DNA of 64,000 bases. It comes from CAZDUS01 sp964535015. GTDB taxonomy: Bacteria; Verrucomicrobiota; Kiritimatiellia; CAIKKV01; CAITUY01. Shown here piece after piece: positions 1 to 8,783 of this stretch. The first letter of the stretch is position 1, and every line of letters begins with the position of its first letter. The notes under the pieces were generated by a model. The model was not told where the DNA came from. It did not search any database and saw nothing but the letters and a program-made list of their open reading frames with translations. Both the position numbers and the translations under genes were made by a program. Where the stretch lies: positions 21,073-85,072 of the forward strand of contig CAZHRU010000002.1 of assembly GCA_964535015.1 (NCBI GenBank). The letters are read 5' to 3'.

Positions 1-247
1 AGTCTCCCCGGCCGTATGACCATGTTTCCATCATGTCGGGGAATTCATCAATCCCATGCTCCATGCGGTTGAACATGCCAAACTTGGACGCGGATACCCC
101 CCGCATGAAAGAGTGCGCGTGGAAGCCGATCAATGCAACGCCGGCAAGAATACTGATCACCCACACCCACATCTTGGTCTTCGGTTTCGCCCGCACCGGG
201 CGCGGCAAAGGCGGCGGCATTGCCCCACGGTCAAATGTTTCCATCAT
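1..247 (-). CDS. Probable signal peptide peptidase SppA (S49), N-terminal part only
   Basis: The 5' end of a minus-strand gene that runs off the left edge; 82 codons are visible. It starts with two consecutive ATGs (247 and 244) behind an AAGGAAGGG ribosome site. A proline-rich, basic cytoplasmic stretch (PPPLPRPVRAKPKTK) is followed by one hydrophobic membrane segment (WVWVISILAGVALIGF) and then the motif METWSYGRGD. That motif resembles the E-x-WSYG-x-G segment just before the first beta strand of SppA-type membrane serine proteases, which clear cleaved signal peptides. The catalytic Ser/Lys region lies outside the window, so this is a family-level guess from topology and one motif. It follows the wzt gene by 79 bases on the same strand and may be cotranscribed. 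Confidence 0.5.
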   Translation of the reverse strand, partial: MMETFDRGAMPPPLPRPVRAKPKTKMWVWVISILAGVALIGFHAHSFMRGVSASKFGMFNRMEHGIDEFPDMMETWSYGRGD

Positions 248-326
248 CAACCCTTCCTTCAATTCACTTCTGGACGGCGAACTTTATGTGAGCCGATCCT
301 TGTCATGTCCTGATTGCAGAACCTCC

Positions 327-1535
327 TCACCCTCTGCCCCCCTCCACTTTCCACTCCGACGGCAAATAGCACACCCCCTCAAACCGCTTGTCCGAATCCA
401 CGCCGATCGCAAACGCATGATCAAGCCGGTGATAGTTCGACCGGTGATCCGCCGAATGCACCGAGAATGAAAACAAATATGTCCCCGCCGCCAGGTCCAG
501 CACCGGCAACCGTAACACCACCGACCCCGCCCCGCTTAACGCCGGAATCAACATCCCTGCAATCTGGGTATTGCTCCCATGCACCAGCCGCCCTTGTTCA
601 TCCGACACACTGAACCCGAATACCGACGGACCCACCGGCATCTTCGCCTCATACTTCACCCGCACATTCAACGCCTTGCCGCTCCCGAAACTCCGGCAGT
701 CCTTCCCCTGGTCATCAAAAAACTCCGCCCCCGTCAGCACAACCTCCCGCGTCCCCCATTCCCGCCGTAACTCCCCGCCCGCCTGCCCGCGTGAAAACGT
801 TTCATACTGCCCAATCACCGCGCCAGGGGCCCCATGCCCCTTGATCTGACCGTGATCAAGAAACAGGATCGTGTCGCTGACCGATTGGATCGTATTCAGG
901 TCGTGCGAGATGATCAGCATGGTCTTGCCCATTTCGCGGAACTGCTCCATCCGCTTCAGACACTTCCGCTGGAAGGCCGCGTCGCCCACCGCCAGCACCT
1001 CGTCCACCAGCAGAATGTCCGGGTCCACCTCCACCGCCACCGCAAACCCGAGCCGCACATACATCCCCGACGAATAGTGCTTCACCGGCTCATCCAGGAA
1101 CGGCCCGATGTCCGCGAACGCGACAATCGCGTCGAATCGCTGTTTCATCTGCTCCCGCGAAAGCCCCATGATCGCCCCGGCCAGATATACATTCTCCCGG
1201 CCCGTCAGGTCCGGATGAAATCCCGCCCCCAATTCCAGCAACGAGGATATCGTCCCCGATGTCGTGATCCGCCCCTCGGAGGGACTCATCGTCCCGGCAA
1301 GCAACGCCAACAGCGTACTCTTGCCCGCCCCGTTGGCCCCGATGATCCCCAGCGTGGAGCCCCGACGGACCTCAAAATCAATACCCTTCAACGCCCACAA
1401 CTCGCGCGTCCCCCGCCCGCCCTTCCGCAACAGGTCCATCACCACGGACTTCAGCGTCCGGGTGGCCGAATGCCGCAACCGGAACCGCTTGCTTACTCCC
1501 TGCACCTTGATGGCCACATTGTCCGTCATCATCAT
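327..1535 (-). CDS. wzt: Polysaccharide ABC exporter ATP-binding protein with Wzt-type C-terminal domain
   Basis: ATPase of an ABC-2 type O-antigen or capsule exporter, 402 residues from the ATG triplet at 1535. The ABC domain fills about residues 1-250: Walker A GANGAGKST near 66-74, the atypical signature YSSGM seen in Wzt/TagH/RfbE relatives, Walker B ILLVDE and the H-loop ISHD. Residues about 260-402 form a beta-rich tail (FGFSVSDEQGRLVHGSNT) matching the Wzt C-terminal domain, which in characterised systems binds the modified non-reducing end of the glycan before export. The reading frame is open further upstream, but that part overlaps the permease gene, and the ATG at 1535 follows the permease stop by two bases. 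It pairs with the permease at 1538-2317. Specificity for a particular polysaccharide cannot be read from the sequence. Confidence 0.9.
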   Translation of the reverse strand: MMMTDNVAIKVQGVSKRFRLRHSATRTLKSVVMDLLRKGGRGTRELWALKGIDFEVRRGSTLGIIGANGAGKSTLLALLAGTMSPSEGRITTSGTISSLLELGAGFHPDLTGRENVYLAGAIMGLSREQMKQRFDAIVAFADIGPFLDEPVKHYSSGMYVRLGFAVAVEVDPDILLVDEVLAVGDAAFQRKCLKRMEQFREMGKTMLIISHDLNTIQSVSDTILFLDHGQIKGHGAPGAVIGQYETFSRGQAGGELRREWGTREVVLTGAEFFDDQGKDCRSFGSGKALNVRVKYEAKMPVGPSVFGFSVSDEQGRLVHGSNTQIAGMLIPALSGAGSVVLRLPVLDLAAGTYLFSFSVHSADHRSNYHRLDHAFAIGVDSDKRFEGVCYLPSEWKVEGGRG

Positions 1536-1537
1536 CC

Positions 1538-2317
1538 TCACAACTCGTCCGCAAACCCCTTTTGCAACCCTTGAAAAACAACCACCCCAGCCCCGCACAC
1601 CAACCACGACACCAGCAACGACGGCCCCCAAAGCGCCACCGACGGCAACGCCTCGCCCATCAACGCCGCGCGGTAGAGCGCCAGCAACCCTGTCATCGGA
1701 TTGAGATAGAACAACTGGTGAATCACCGGGTTGCTGAACTTCTGGGTCACCATCTCGGGACTGTAGATCACCGGCGTCAGGAAGAACCACGCCATGGTGA
1801 ACACACCCACCAGGTGCTGCACGTCACGGAAGAACACATTCACCGAGGACAGCGCCAGACTCACCCCCGTGCATAACGCCACCTGGGTAACCATCGCCAG
1901 CGGCAACCATGCCAGCAATCCGAACGGCACCCCCACCATCTTGAGATAGACCACCACAATGACCAGCGACAACGCAAAGTTCACAAAATTCGCCAGCACC
2001 ATGGACAGCGGCAACAGCACCCGCGGAAACGCCGCCTTCTTGACCAGGTTCGAATTCCCCAGGATGGCGTTGACGGAATCCCCGAGACTCATCGCGAGAT
2101 ACTGCCAGACAAAAATACCGGTCACCAGCAATGGCAGTGACATGGAGAACCGCATGATCCCAAGGAAAACGGCGTAAATCACAATCAGGAACACCGGCCC
2201 AAGCAAGGTCCATAGGAACCCCAGCACCGACTCCTTGTATCGGATCTTGATGTTCCGGACCACCAGCATGGCCAGCAGTTCCCGACGATTCACAATATCG
2301 CTAAGCAGTTTCAACAT
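1538..2317 (-). CDS. wzm: Polysaccharide ABC exporter permease (Wzm, ABC-2 type)
   Basis: Integral membrane subunit of 259 residues with about six hydrophobic segments. It opens with the family's amphipathic N-terminal stretch (RRELLAMLVVRNIKIRYKES) and continues FLWTLLGPVFLIVIYAVF. It carries the C-terminal segment MAWFFLTPVIYSPEMV and the NPMTGLLALYR loop typical of ABC-2 O-antigen, teichoic acid and capsule exporters. It sits directly upstream of the Wzt-type ATPase with a two-base gap, so the two are almost certainly cotranslated. Together they would flip lipid-linked polysaccharide across the inner membrane. Three GT4 glycosyltransferases at 12104-15509 could assemble such a glycan, but they are not in this operon. 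Confidence 0.92.
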   Translation of the reverse strand: MLKLLSDIVNRRELLAMLVVRNIKIRYKESVLGFLWTLLGPVFLIVIYAVFLGIMRFSMSLPLLVTGIFVWQYLAMSLGDSVNAILGNSNLVKKAAFPRVLLPLSMVLANFVNFALSLVIVVVYLKMVGVPFGLLAWLPLAMVTQVALCTGVSLALSSVNVFFRDVQHLVGVFTMAWFFLTPVIYSPEMVTQKFSNPVIHQLFYLNPMTGLLALYRAALMGEALPSVALWGPSLLVSWLVCGAGVVVFQGLQKGFADEL

Positions 2318-2398
2318 GGCGCCGGAAGAGTATGGTTTTCAGCCGCCGTCTGTCGAGCCGGAATCTGGCGCATTATCTCCGGGCGACATGGCATCAAC

Positions 2399-2513
2399 CG
2401 CCCACCGGGCTCGTCCCGCATGTCACCAGCCGCCCACCGGGTCGTCCCGCATGTCACCAGCCGCCCACCGGGCTCGTCCCGCATGTCACCAGCCGCCCAC
2501 CGGGCTCGTCCCG
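2399..2513. repeat. Tandem repeat, 32-nt unit, about 3.6 copies
   Basis: Units run 2399-2430, 2431-2461, 2462-2493 and a partial unit 2494-2513. The unit begins CGCCCACCGGG and ends CATGTCACCAGC. Copies are identical except that unit 2 lacks one C, making it 31 nt. Each unit holds a short inverted repeat, CGGG-CTCGT-CCCG, able to fold on either strand. The array fills much of the 254-base gap between the pheS stop and the wzm start. The one-base deletion shifts both possible reading frames, so it is treated as non-coding. Unlike CRISPR there are no unique spacers. Confidence 0.85.
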
Positions 2514-2571
2514 GTGGAGGCAAACGTTGATCGTTCGCGGCGAACCTGCGCGTCTCCCCGACTTTCTTCAA

Positions 2572-3591
2572 TCACCTGAATTGCGCCAGGAACCGGATGT
2601 CATTGTCATACAACAGGCGGATATCCTCGATGCCGTACTTGATCATCGCAATGCGCTCAACCCCCATCCCGAACGCATAACCTGTGCATGACTCCGGATC
2701 ATAGCCAACCTTGCTAAACACCTTGGGATTGACCATTCCGGCGCCGGAAATCTCAATCCACCCGCTGTTCTTACATACGCGACACCCCGTCCCACCGCAC
2801 ACATGACAAGAGAAATCGTACTCAACACTTGGCTCCGTGAAGGGAAAGAAGTGCGGACGGAACCGCACCTTCACGTTCGGCCCCATCATCTTGTGGGCAA
2901 AGAAGGTGACATCACCCTTGAGGTCCGCCATGCTCACCTGACGATCCACATACAGTCCTTCAATCTGGTGAAAATTCGCACTGTGCGTGGCATCGGTTGT
3001 GTCACGCCGATAACAACGGCCCGGCGCAATAATCCGTACTGGCGGCTTGCACCTTTCCATCACGCGGATTTGCACCGGTGAGGTCTGTGTGCGCAACAGC
3101 GTCTTCGGAGCCAGCCAAAAGGTATCCTGAGTGTCACGGGACGGATGATTATCCGGCGTGTTGAGCGCGTCAAAATTGTGCCATTCCGTTTCAATGTCCG
3201 GACCATCGGCCACCGTGAACCCCATCCGTCCAAAGATGGCGATGGCGTCCTCAATGACTTGTGTCACCGGATGCCTGGAGCCCATTCCGCGCCATGCGCC
3301 CGGCAACGTCACATCGAAGGCCTGTTGGTTGGCCTGCCGGGCAACCTGTTGCAACCGCGCCTTCGTTTCCTCGACCTGTTGGGTCAATGCCTGCTTCAAG
3401 TCATTGGCGCGCTTCCCGAACTCCGGACGCTCCTCCGCCGATACTTCCTTCAGTCTGTCCATGACAGCCGGGAGCAACCCTTTCCGGCCCAGGTACTTGA
3501 TGCGGACCGCTTCAAGGACAGCCAGGGTTTCCGCCCGCGCCGCCTCGTCTACCGCCCGCTCTTTCAACTCGGTAAGCTCGTGTGCTTTCAT
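2572..3591 (-). CDS. pheS: Phenylalanyl-tRNA synthetase alpha subunit
   Basis: Class II aminoacyl-tRNA synthetase alpha chain (339 residues), which with PheT charges tRNA-Phe. The N-terminal coiled coil contains YLGRKGLLPAVM. The catalytic core follows with FTVADGPDIETEWHNFDALN, the substrate-site region HPSRDTQDTFWL, motif 2 (PVRIIAPGRCYRRDTTDATH) and the C-terminal motif 3 region FGMGVERIAMIKYGIEDIR. The ATG at 3591 gives the usual length and has an AGGACGG site seven bases upstream; the longer open frame adds a non-homologous leader. No pheT, rplT or rpmI is adjacent. The gene is divergent from the SGNH hydrolase gene. Confidence 0.97.
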   Translation of the reverse strand: MKAHELTELKERAVDEAARAETLAVLEAVRIKYLGRKGLLPAVMDRLKEVSAEERPEFGKRANDLKQALTQQVEETKARLQQVARQANQQAFDVTLPGAWRGMGSRHPVTQVIEDAIAIFGRMGFTVADGPDIETEWHNFDALNTPDNHPSRDTQDTFWLAPKTLLRTQTSPVQIRVMERCKPPVRIIAPGRCYRRDTTDATHSANFHQIEGLYVDRQVSMADLKGDVTFFAHKMMGPNVKVRFRPHFFPFTEPSVEYDFSCHVCGGTGCRVCKNSGWIEISGAGMVNPKVFSKVGYDPESCTGYAFGMGVERIAMIKYGIEDIRLLYDNDIRFLAQFR

Positions 3592-3774
3592 CGTATATCC
3601 GTCCTGAAAATTCGGCGCTTTGTATAACAGAACCCGCACACGTCTGCCATGCCTTTCTTCACAACCCCAACGGTGTCTATCGGGTCCGGAACATTTGACG
3701 TTTGGGGTCGGAACTGATAATCACTCACCCGTTTCGGGTTCGCCCACACGAACAAATGAAGGAGCCTTTTCACC

Positions 3775-5133
3775 ATGATGCCTTTTGACAAACAACAGCC
3801 ACCCCTTCCCGTCACTCTGTCTTCACTTGCACGCTGTTTCCTGTGTGCGTCGTTTGTGATTACCGCACTGGTGACCACCAGTCTTACCGCCGCCGAAAAC
3901 CCCGCCCTGACACCGGCGGCCAAAACCGAGGGATGGTGGCAGGACCGCCATGCTTCCTTTCTCGCGAAGGCCAAAGCCGGCGGGGTCGATGCGCTTTTCC
4001 TGGGCGACTCCATCACGCAGGGCTGGGAAGCGGCAGGTTCCGAAGCTTGGCAATTCGAGTTCGCGCCATTCCGGCCGGCCAATTTTGGGATCAATGCCGA
4101 CCGTATCGAACACCTCCTCTGGCGTATCACCAACGGTGAACTCGATGGCATTACCCCCAAGGTCATCGTCCTGCTAATCGGTACCAATAACCTCAAGGGT
4201 GGCACAACCCGCCAAACGCCCGCGGAAATTCGGGACGGCGTCGCCTCCGTTCTTCATGAACTCCGCCAACGACTGCCCGGATCCACAATCATCCTTTGCG
4301 GCATCCTCCCGCGGCAAACCAAGAAGTACGACTGGATGCCCGCCACACTAAAGGAAACCAACACACTCCTTGCAAACCTTGCCGACGGCAACCATGTCCG
4401 TTTCCTGGATATGACCTCCACCTTTGCCCTTGCGGACGGCACTCTCGTTCGCGGCCTTTATCAAAATGATGAACTGCACCTGCAGAATGCCGGATATTGG
4501 CGGTGGGCCGATGCACTTCTTCCGCTACTCAAACCGCTTATGGGAGTCAAAGTCCCGGATCCTGAACTCCACCCGGTGAAACCATCTACCCTTTCGCCGC
4601 GCGCGGGTCAGTCGCTGGCACCGTTGGTTCCCGACCTCTGTCCTGCAATCTGGGTCGCCGCCGGGCCGGTCTCCTGGCCAACCGGACTGCCCCTGCCCAA
4701 CCTAGCCTCCAACCCCGCGTTTGTACCCGGCGATGCCGCCCCCGTCGGCGACACAAACACCATGGCCCGCGCTCTGTCGGATGCAGATCGTTTCACTGAC
4801 TCCTCTTATACCGCAGGCATGTCCGCCATCGACCTGACATCCATCCACACCCGCGCCACCGGCACCGTCAGTCTGCTCTGCACTGTCTTGACCAATGACA
4901 CGCCGCGCACCGTGCAGTTCCGACTCCACACCCCCGGCGGCCGAACCTGGAACCCGCCCTCCCGCATTCAGGTTCGCGCCTGGCTGGGCACCCAGGAGCT
5001 GAACGAACGCGACTCCTACCGCCTCGAACCCGGGGTCTACCCAATGCAAGTCGTCACAGCCCTCGTCAGATGCGACTCTTGGGGCCGCCTCTGGATCGCC
5101 CCGCGTCTCATTGACGCCCCGCCTCGCAACTGA
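3775..5133 (+). CDS. Secreted SGNH/GDSL hydrolase with unknown C-terminal domain
   Basis: 452 residues with an N-terminal hydrophobic signal sequence (about 15-40, ending TAA before ENP). All four SGNH blocks are visible: block I FLGDSITQGW (Ser79), block II NFGINAD (Gly105), block III GTNN (Asn138) and block V DELHL (Asp232/His235). The catalytic domain ends near residue 255 and resembles the PAF-acetylhydrolase IB / carbohydrate esterase 3-like group. It probably deacylates a sugar or lipid ester outside the cytoplasm. Residues about 260-452 (Pro-rich linker, then beta-rich sequence) match no family I recognise. An AAGGAG site precedes two ATGs (3775, 3778). The substrate is unknown. Confidence 0.85.
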   Translation: MMPFDKQQPPLPVTLSSLARCFLCASFVITALVTTSLTAAENPALTPAAKTEGWWQDRHASFLAKAKAGGVDALFLGDSITQGWEAAGSEAWQFEFAPFRPANFGINADRIEHLLWRITNGELDGITPKVIVLLIGTNNLKGGTTRQTPAEIRDGVASVLHELRQRLPGSTIILCGILPRQTKKYDWMPATLKETNTLLANLADGNHVRFLDMTSTFALADGTLVRGLYQNDELHLQNAGYWRWADALLPLLKPLMGVKVPDPELHPVKPSTLSPRAGQSLAPLVPDLCPAIWVAAGPVSWPTGLPLPNLASNPAFVPGDAAPVGDTNTMARALSDADRFTDSSYTAGMSAIDLTSIHTRATGTVSLLCTVLTNDTPRTVQFRLHTPGGRTWNPPSRIQVRAWLGTQELNERDSYRLEPGVYPMQVVTALVRCDSWGRLWIAPRLIDAPPRN

Positions 5134-5212
5134 TAGGCCGCGCAATCAGGACTTGTTCCCCCATGCCCTATCTGCTAATAAAAGCAGGCACTATTTTTAC
5201 GGAATACTATCT

Positions 5213-8200
5213 ATGACACGATCACCACGTTCTGACTCCACTCTGCCCCCCCCCAATACGCCCGACGCGGCTCCTTCTCCCTCCACCGAACCATTCTTCC
5301 GTTTCGTGGACTGGAGCGCCTTTTGGACCGCAACCATCGTTGTCTTGATTGTCTACGGCTTCACATTGGCGCCCACCGTAACACTCGAAGACTGCGGCGA
5401 ACTTGCCGTCGGTTCCGATCATCTGGGGGTCCCCCACCCTCCCGGCTATCCAATCTGGACCATCATCACGTGGATCTTTACCAAAGTCTTCTTCTTTGTG
5501 CAGTTTCGCGGGCAACCCAATCCCGCCTGGAGCGTTGGATTCGCTTCGGCCGTCTTCGGGGCCTTGGCCAGCGGGTTCACCGCCATTCTGCTCTGCCGCA
5601 GCGGACGCGATATGCTGCGCAGCATCAAACGCACCACCGAAATGATCGGCGAACGCACGGAAAGCATCATCTGCTGGGCAAGCGGCGTGGCCGCCAGCCT
5701 GCTACTGGCCTTCAGCCCCGTCGTCTGGTCGCAGGCCGTTATCGTTGAGGTCTATAGTCTCAACGCCTTCTTTATGGCCGTGATCATGTTCGTCGCCTAC
5801 GTCTGGATGCGAAAGGCCGACGAGCCAATCCGCGGGGTTTCCTGGCTCATCCTGGGAATTGCACTCACCTGTTTTGTTGTCATGGGATCCCGCCTTATCG
5901 TTCACCTCGGCCACTACTCTGACTTTGCGTCGGTTGGCATCCACTACCTTCTCGGCTACCTGTTGATCGCCCTACTGGTCGGTGTCCTCGCTTACCTCTG
6001 GCGTCACCATCCTTCGAACCGACTCCTCTACCTGATGTCGTTAACCTTCGGCCTCGGCCTGACCAACTACCAGGTCATGCTCCTTTTCCTGGCGTCCCTG
6101 GCAGTAATCGTCCTCGTCAAGGACGTCAAACTCTTCCGCGACTTCATCATCGCCGGCATTCCCTATGTGGTCTTCTATCTCCTGGCAACCATGGGCGGAC
6201 TTCAGTCGCTTCTGGGGCCCGACGTCCGGATTACTTATCTGGGTATCATTCATCCCACCCATCCGTTGACCTATCTTTACATCCTGGCCAACTTCGCGTG
6301 GCTCGCCGTGGTCTATTTCAAATTCCCCTATGGACGTCAGGTGGCCCCGAGCATCCTGTGCATGGAACTTGGCCTGATTGTCTATGCCTTTATGCCCCTG
6401 GCCTCCGAAACCAATCCGCCCATCAACTGGGGGTATCCCCGCACTTGGGAAGGGTTTGTTCACGCGATCACCCGCGGACAGTACGAAAAGATCGTTCCCA
6501 CCAATATCTTCTCCAGCCAATTCATTCGTCAAATCGGCGACTACATGAGCGACTTGCGCGCCAAGTTCACGTTGCCGGTGGCCATTCTTGGCATCCTGCC
6601 GTTCACCGCCTGGAGTGTCCGCATCGGCACGCGCCGCTACCGCGCCATTCATCTGGCCATTCTCTTTGCCGCCCTGGCCGTCGCCCTGATCACCATTGAG
6701 GAAGTCGCCGTTCCCACCGGCGTGCAAGTCGAGTGGCTGAGCCGTCTCTATCGCTTCCTGATCCTCGGGGCGGGCATTCTTATGACCATTGGCGGCATGT
6801 CCCTGATTGTCGGTGAGGTGGAAGAACTGCTACTAAAGCTTTCCGGACGCAGCCAGACCTCGTTCTCGGAAAGACTGACCATCGGCGCCGTCCTCCTCGG
6901 TGTCCTGGCGATTACCCTCTACATTGGCGGGAAACTTTTCGCCATCATGGTCAACCCCCAACTTGGACTCAATCCCAGTGAGAAGATGGGACTGTTCGCC
7001 CTCATTCTGATTCCCGTTATCGCCGCCGGCCTGGTGTGGCACCTCATGCGCGGCAGTGGCGCCCTCGAATTCGAAGTGGACCGGACTGATCAGAAATGGA
7101 TTCTGGCCGCCCTCTCGGGATTTATCGTCATGAGCGTGGTCATGATCGCATTGGCCAATCCCAAAGGCGACATCCAGGATGAGTTCATCCAGCGCGTCAA
7201 GTTCATCCCGTCCCACGCACTCTTTGCCTTCTGGATCGGTTACGGATTGCTGTTGGCCCTGGGAACAGTGGACACCCTCTTCAAGGGGAACCGCATCGTG
7301 ATCTGGGCGGGAGTGATCTTTGTGGCGTTGGTTCTGCCGGCATGGCCTATCCTGCAGAACGCCTACAACAAGGAACTGCTCCGCACCGATGGCGGCGCCG
7401 AACAGAACCGGCACGACTACGGCTGGCAGTTCGGAAACTACCAATTGCGTGGCGCCGAGGCCATTGCCGAGGAACTGTCGCCCGCGGAGGAGCCTCTTCC
7501 CGACCCCTCGTTCCCTCCCGAAATGGGGCCGCGCGCCGTATTCTTCGGCGGCACCGATCCGGGCCGGTTCGTCCCAACCTACATGATCTACTCCGCCCAT
7601 GTGCGTTCGGATGTCCATCTGATTACCCAAAATGCGCTGGCCGACAACACCTACATGAGCGTGATGCGCGACCTCTATGGCGACGTCATCTGGATCCCTT
7701 CAACAAGCGACGGCAACAGCGCCTTCCAGCGTTACGTCGAAGACGTGCGCGCCGGTAAAATCCCCGCCAGCGCCGACATCAAGATCGAGAACGGACGCGT
7801 CAGCGTCCAGGGCGTCGGCGGCGTCATGCTGATCAACGGCATCCTGGCCCAGATGATCTTCGATCACAACAAACCCCGGCACAGCTTCTACGTCGAGGAA
7901 AGTTACGTCATCCAGTGGATGTACCCCCATCTTACCCCGCACGGCCTGATCATGAAGATCAACACCAATCCGCTTATGGCCCTCCCGCCGGATAACGTCA
8001 CCGCCGATATGGATTTCTGGGATTGGTACACCCGCCGCCTGACCGGCGACCACGGCTTCCTGCGTGACATCGTCGCCCGGAAATCGTTCTCCAAACTCCG
8101 TAGCGCCATCGCCGGACTCTACGTCGTGCGAGGAATGTTTCCCGAGGCCGAACAGGCTTTCAAAGAGGGGGTCTCCCTGTACCCCCTGAGCCCGGAAGCC

Positions 8201-8782
8201 TGCTTCCGACTGGCGGATCTCTACCTGCGATGGAACCGTCCCAATGATGCAATCAAACTCATGGAAGACTTCTGCCGCCAGGACCCGGGCAATGACCGCG
8301 CCCAGGCTTTCGTGAATGACCTCAAAGGCCGGAATCAACTCTCTGACAAACGCCGCGAACTGGAGACCCTCCTGGCCTCCGGTAAGGCCAATGTCGGCAC
8401 CGCCCTTGAATTGGTTGACCTCTATCGCAAACTCGGGCTTTCAGAACAGTTCCAGCAACTCGCCCGCAGCCTCTTGTCGCAGAAGGGACTGCCGCCCCAG
8501 ATGTGCCTCCGCATCGCCCAGTTGGCCGCCGAGGACCGCAAACCCGATCTCATGGAGGCGGCCCTTCAACAATACACCGAAGGCGTGCCTGCCGATATGC
8601 GCGGTTGGATTGACCTGGCTGGAATCCAACTCGCGGTTGGCAAACAGGAACCCGCCTTCGCCTCATTGCGCCAGGCCGTGAAGGTCGGCAAGGAATCCGC
8701 CATCGCGATGCTGCGGGATGACCCCCGCTTCCAGGCAATCCGCACCCTGCCCGCCTTCCAACAGTTGCTGGCGCCCCGGTAA
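5213..8782 (+). CDS. Large polytopic membrane protein, DUF2723 type, with C-terminal TPR region
   Basis: 1189 residues. After a Pro/Ser-rich N terminus comes a DUF2723 domain with its hallmark LEDCGELAVGSDHLGVPHPPGYP near residues 60-85, where an acidic residue in the first periplasmic loop resembles GT-C glycosyltransferases. At least a dozen hydrophobic segments follow to about residue 720. A soluble region (750-950) precedes TPR-like helices from about 960 to the end (AEQAFKEGVSLYPLSPEACFRLADLYLRW split over repeats). The ATG at 5213 is preferred; the upstream in-frame extension overlaps the end of the SGNH gene. A role as a lipid-linked sugar transferase is inferred from family topology, not shown. 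A smaller related protein is at 52306-55449. Confidence 0.8.
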   Translation: MTRSPRSDSTLPPPNTPDAAPSPSTEPFFRFVDWSAFWTATIVVLIVYGFTLAPTVTLEDCGELAVGSDHLGVPHPPGYPIWTIITWIFTKVFFFVQFRGQPNPAWSVGFASAVFGALASGFTAILLCRSGRDMLRSIKRTTEMIGERTESIICWASGVAASLLLAFSPVVWSQAVIVEVYSLNAFFMAVIMFVAYVWMRKADEPIRGVSWLILGIALTCFVVMGSRLIVHLGHYSDFASVGIHYLLGYLLIALLVGVLAYLWRHHPSNRLLYLMSLTFGLGLTNYQVMLLFLASLAVIVLVKDVKLFRDFIIAGIPYVVFYLLATMGGLQSLLGPDVRITYLGIIHPTHPLTYLYILANFAWLAVVYFKFPYGRQVAPSILCMELGLIVYAFMPLASETNPPINWGYPRTWEGFVHAITRGQYEKIVPTNIFSSQFIRQIGDYMSDLRAKFTLPVAILGILPFTAWSVRIGTRRYRAIHLAILFAALAVALITIEEVAVPTGVQVEWLSRLYRFLILGAGILMTIGGMSLIVGEVEELLLKLSGRSQTSFSERLTIGAVLLGVLAITLYIGGKLFAIMVNPQLGLNPSEKMGLFALILIPVIAAGLVWHLMRGSGALEFEVDRTDQKWILAALSGFIVMSVVMIALANPKGDIQDEFIQRVKFIPSHALFAFWIGYGLLLALGTVDTLFKGNRIVIWAGVIFVALVLPAWPILQNAYNKELLRTDGGAEQNRHDYGWQFGNYQLRGAEAIAEELSPAEEPLPDPSFPPEMGPRAVFFGGTDPGRFVPTYMIYSAHVRSDVHLITQNALADNTYMSVMRDLYGDVIWIPSTSDGNSAFQRYVEDVRAGKIPASADIKIENGRVSVQGVGGVMLINGILAQMIFDHNKPRHSFYVEESYVIQWMYPHLTPHGLIMKINTNPLMALPPDNVTADMDFWDWYTRRLTGDHGFLRDIVARKSFSKLRSAIAGLYVVRGMFPEAEQAFKEGVSLYPLSPEACFRLADLYLRWNRPNDAIKLMEDFCRQDPGNDRAQAFVNDLKGRNQLSDKRRELETLLASGKANVGTALELVDLYRKLGLSEQFQQLARSLLSQKGLPPQMCLRIAQLAAEDRKPDLMEAALQQYTEGVPADMRGWIDLAGIQLAVGKQEPAFASLRQAVKVGKESAIAMLRDDPRFQAIRTLPAFQQLLAPR

Positions 8783-8783
8783 T

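Noticed and set aside
2399..2513. Possible CRISPR array
   Set aside because: Units are contiguous with no unique spacers and no cas genes are nearby.
2311..2571. Minus-strand open frame across the 32-nt repeat, and a plus-strand one at 2332-2691, giving repetitive peptides
   Set aside because: The peptides follow only from repeat periodicity. A one-base deletion in unit 2 shifts frame, and both strands are open alike, so neither looks like a gene.
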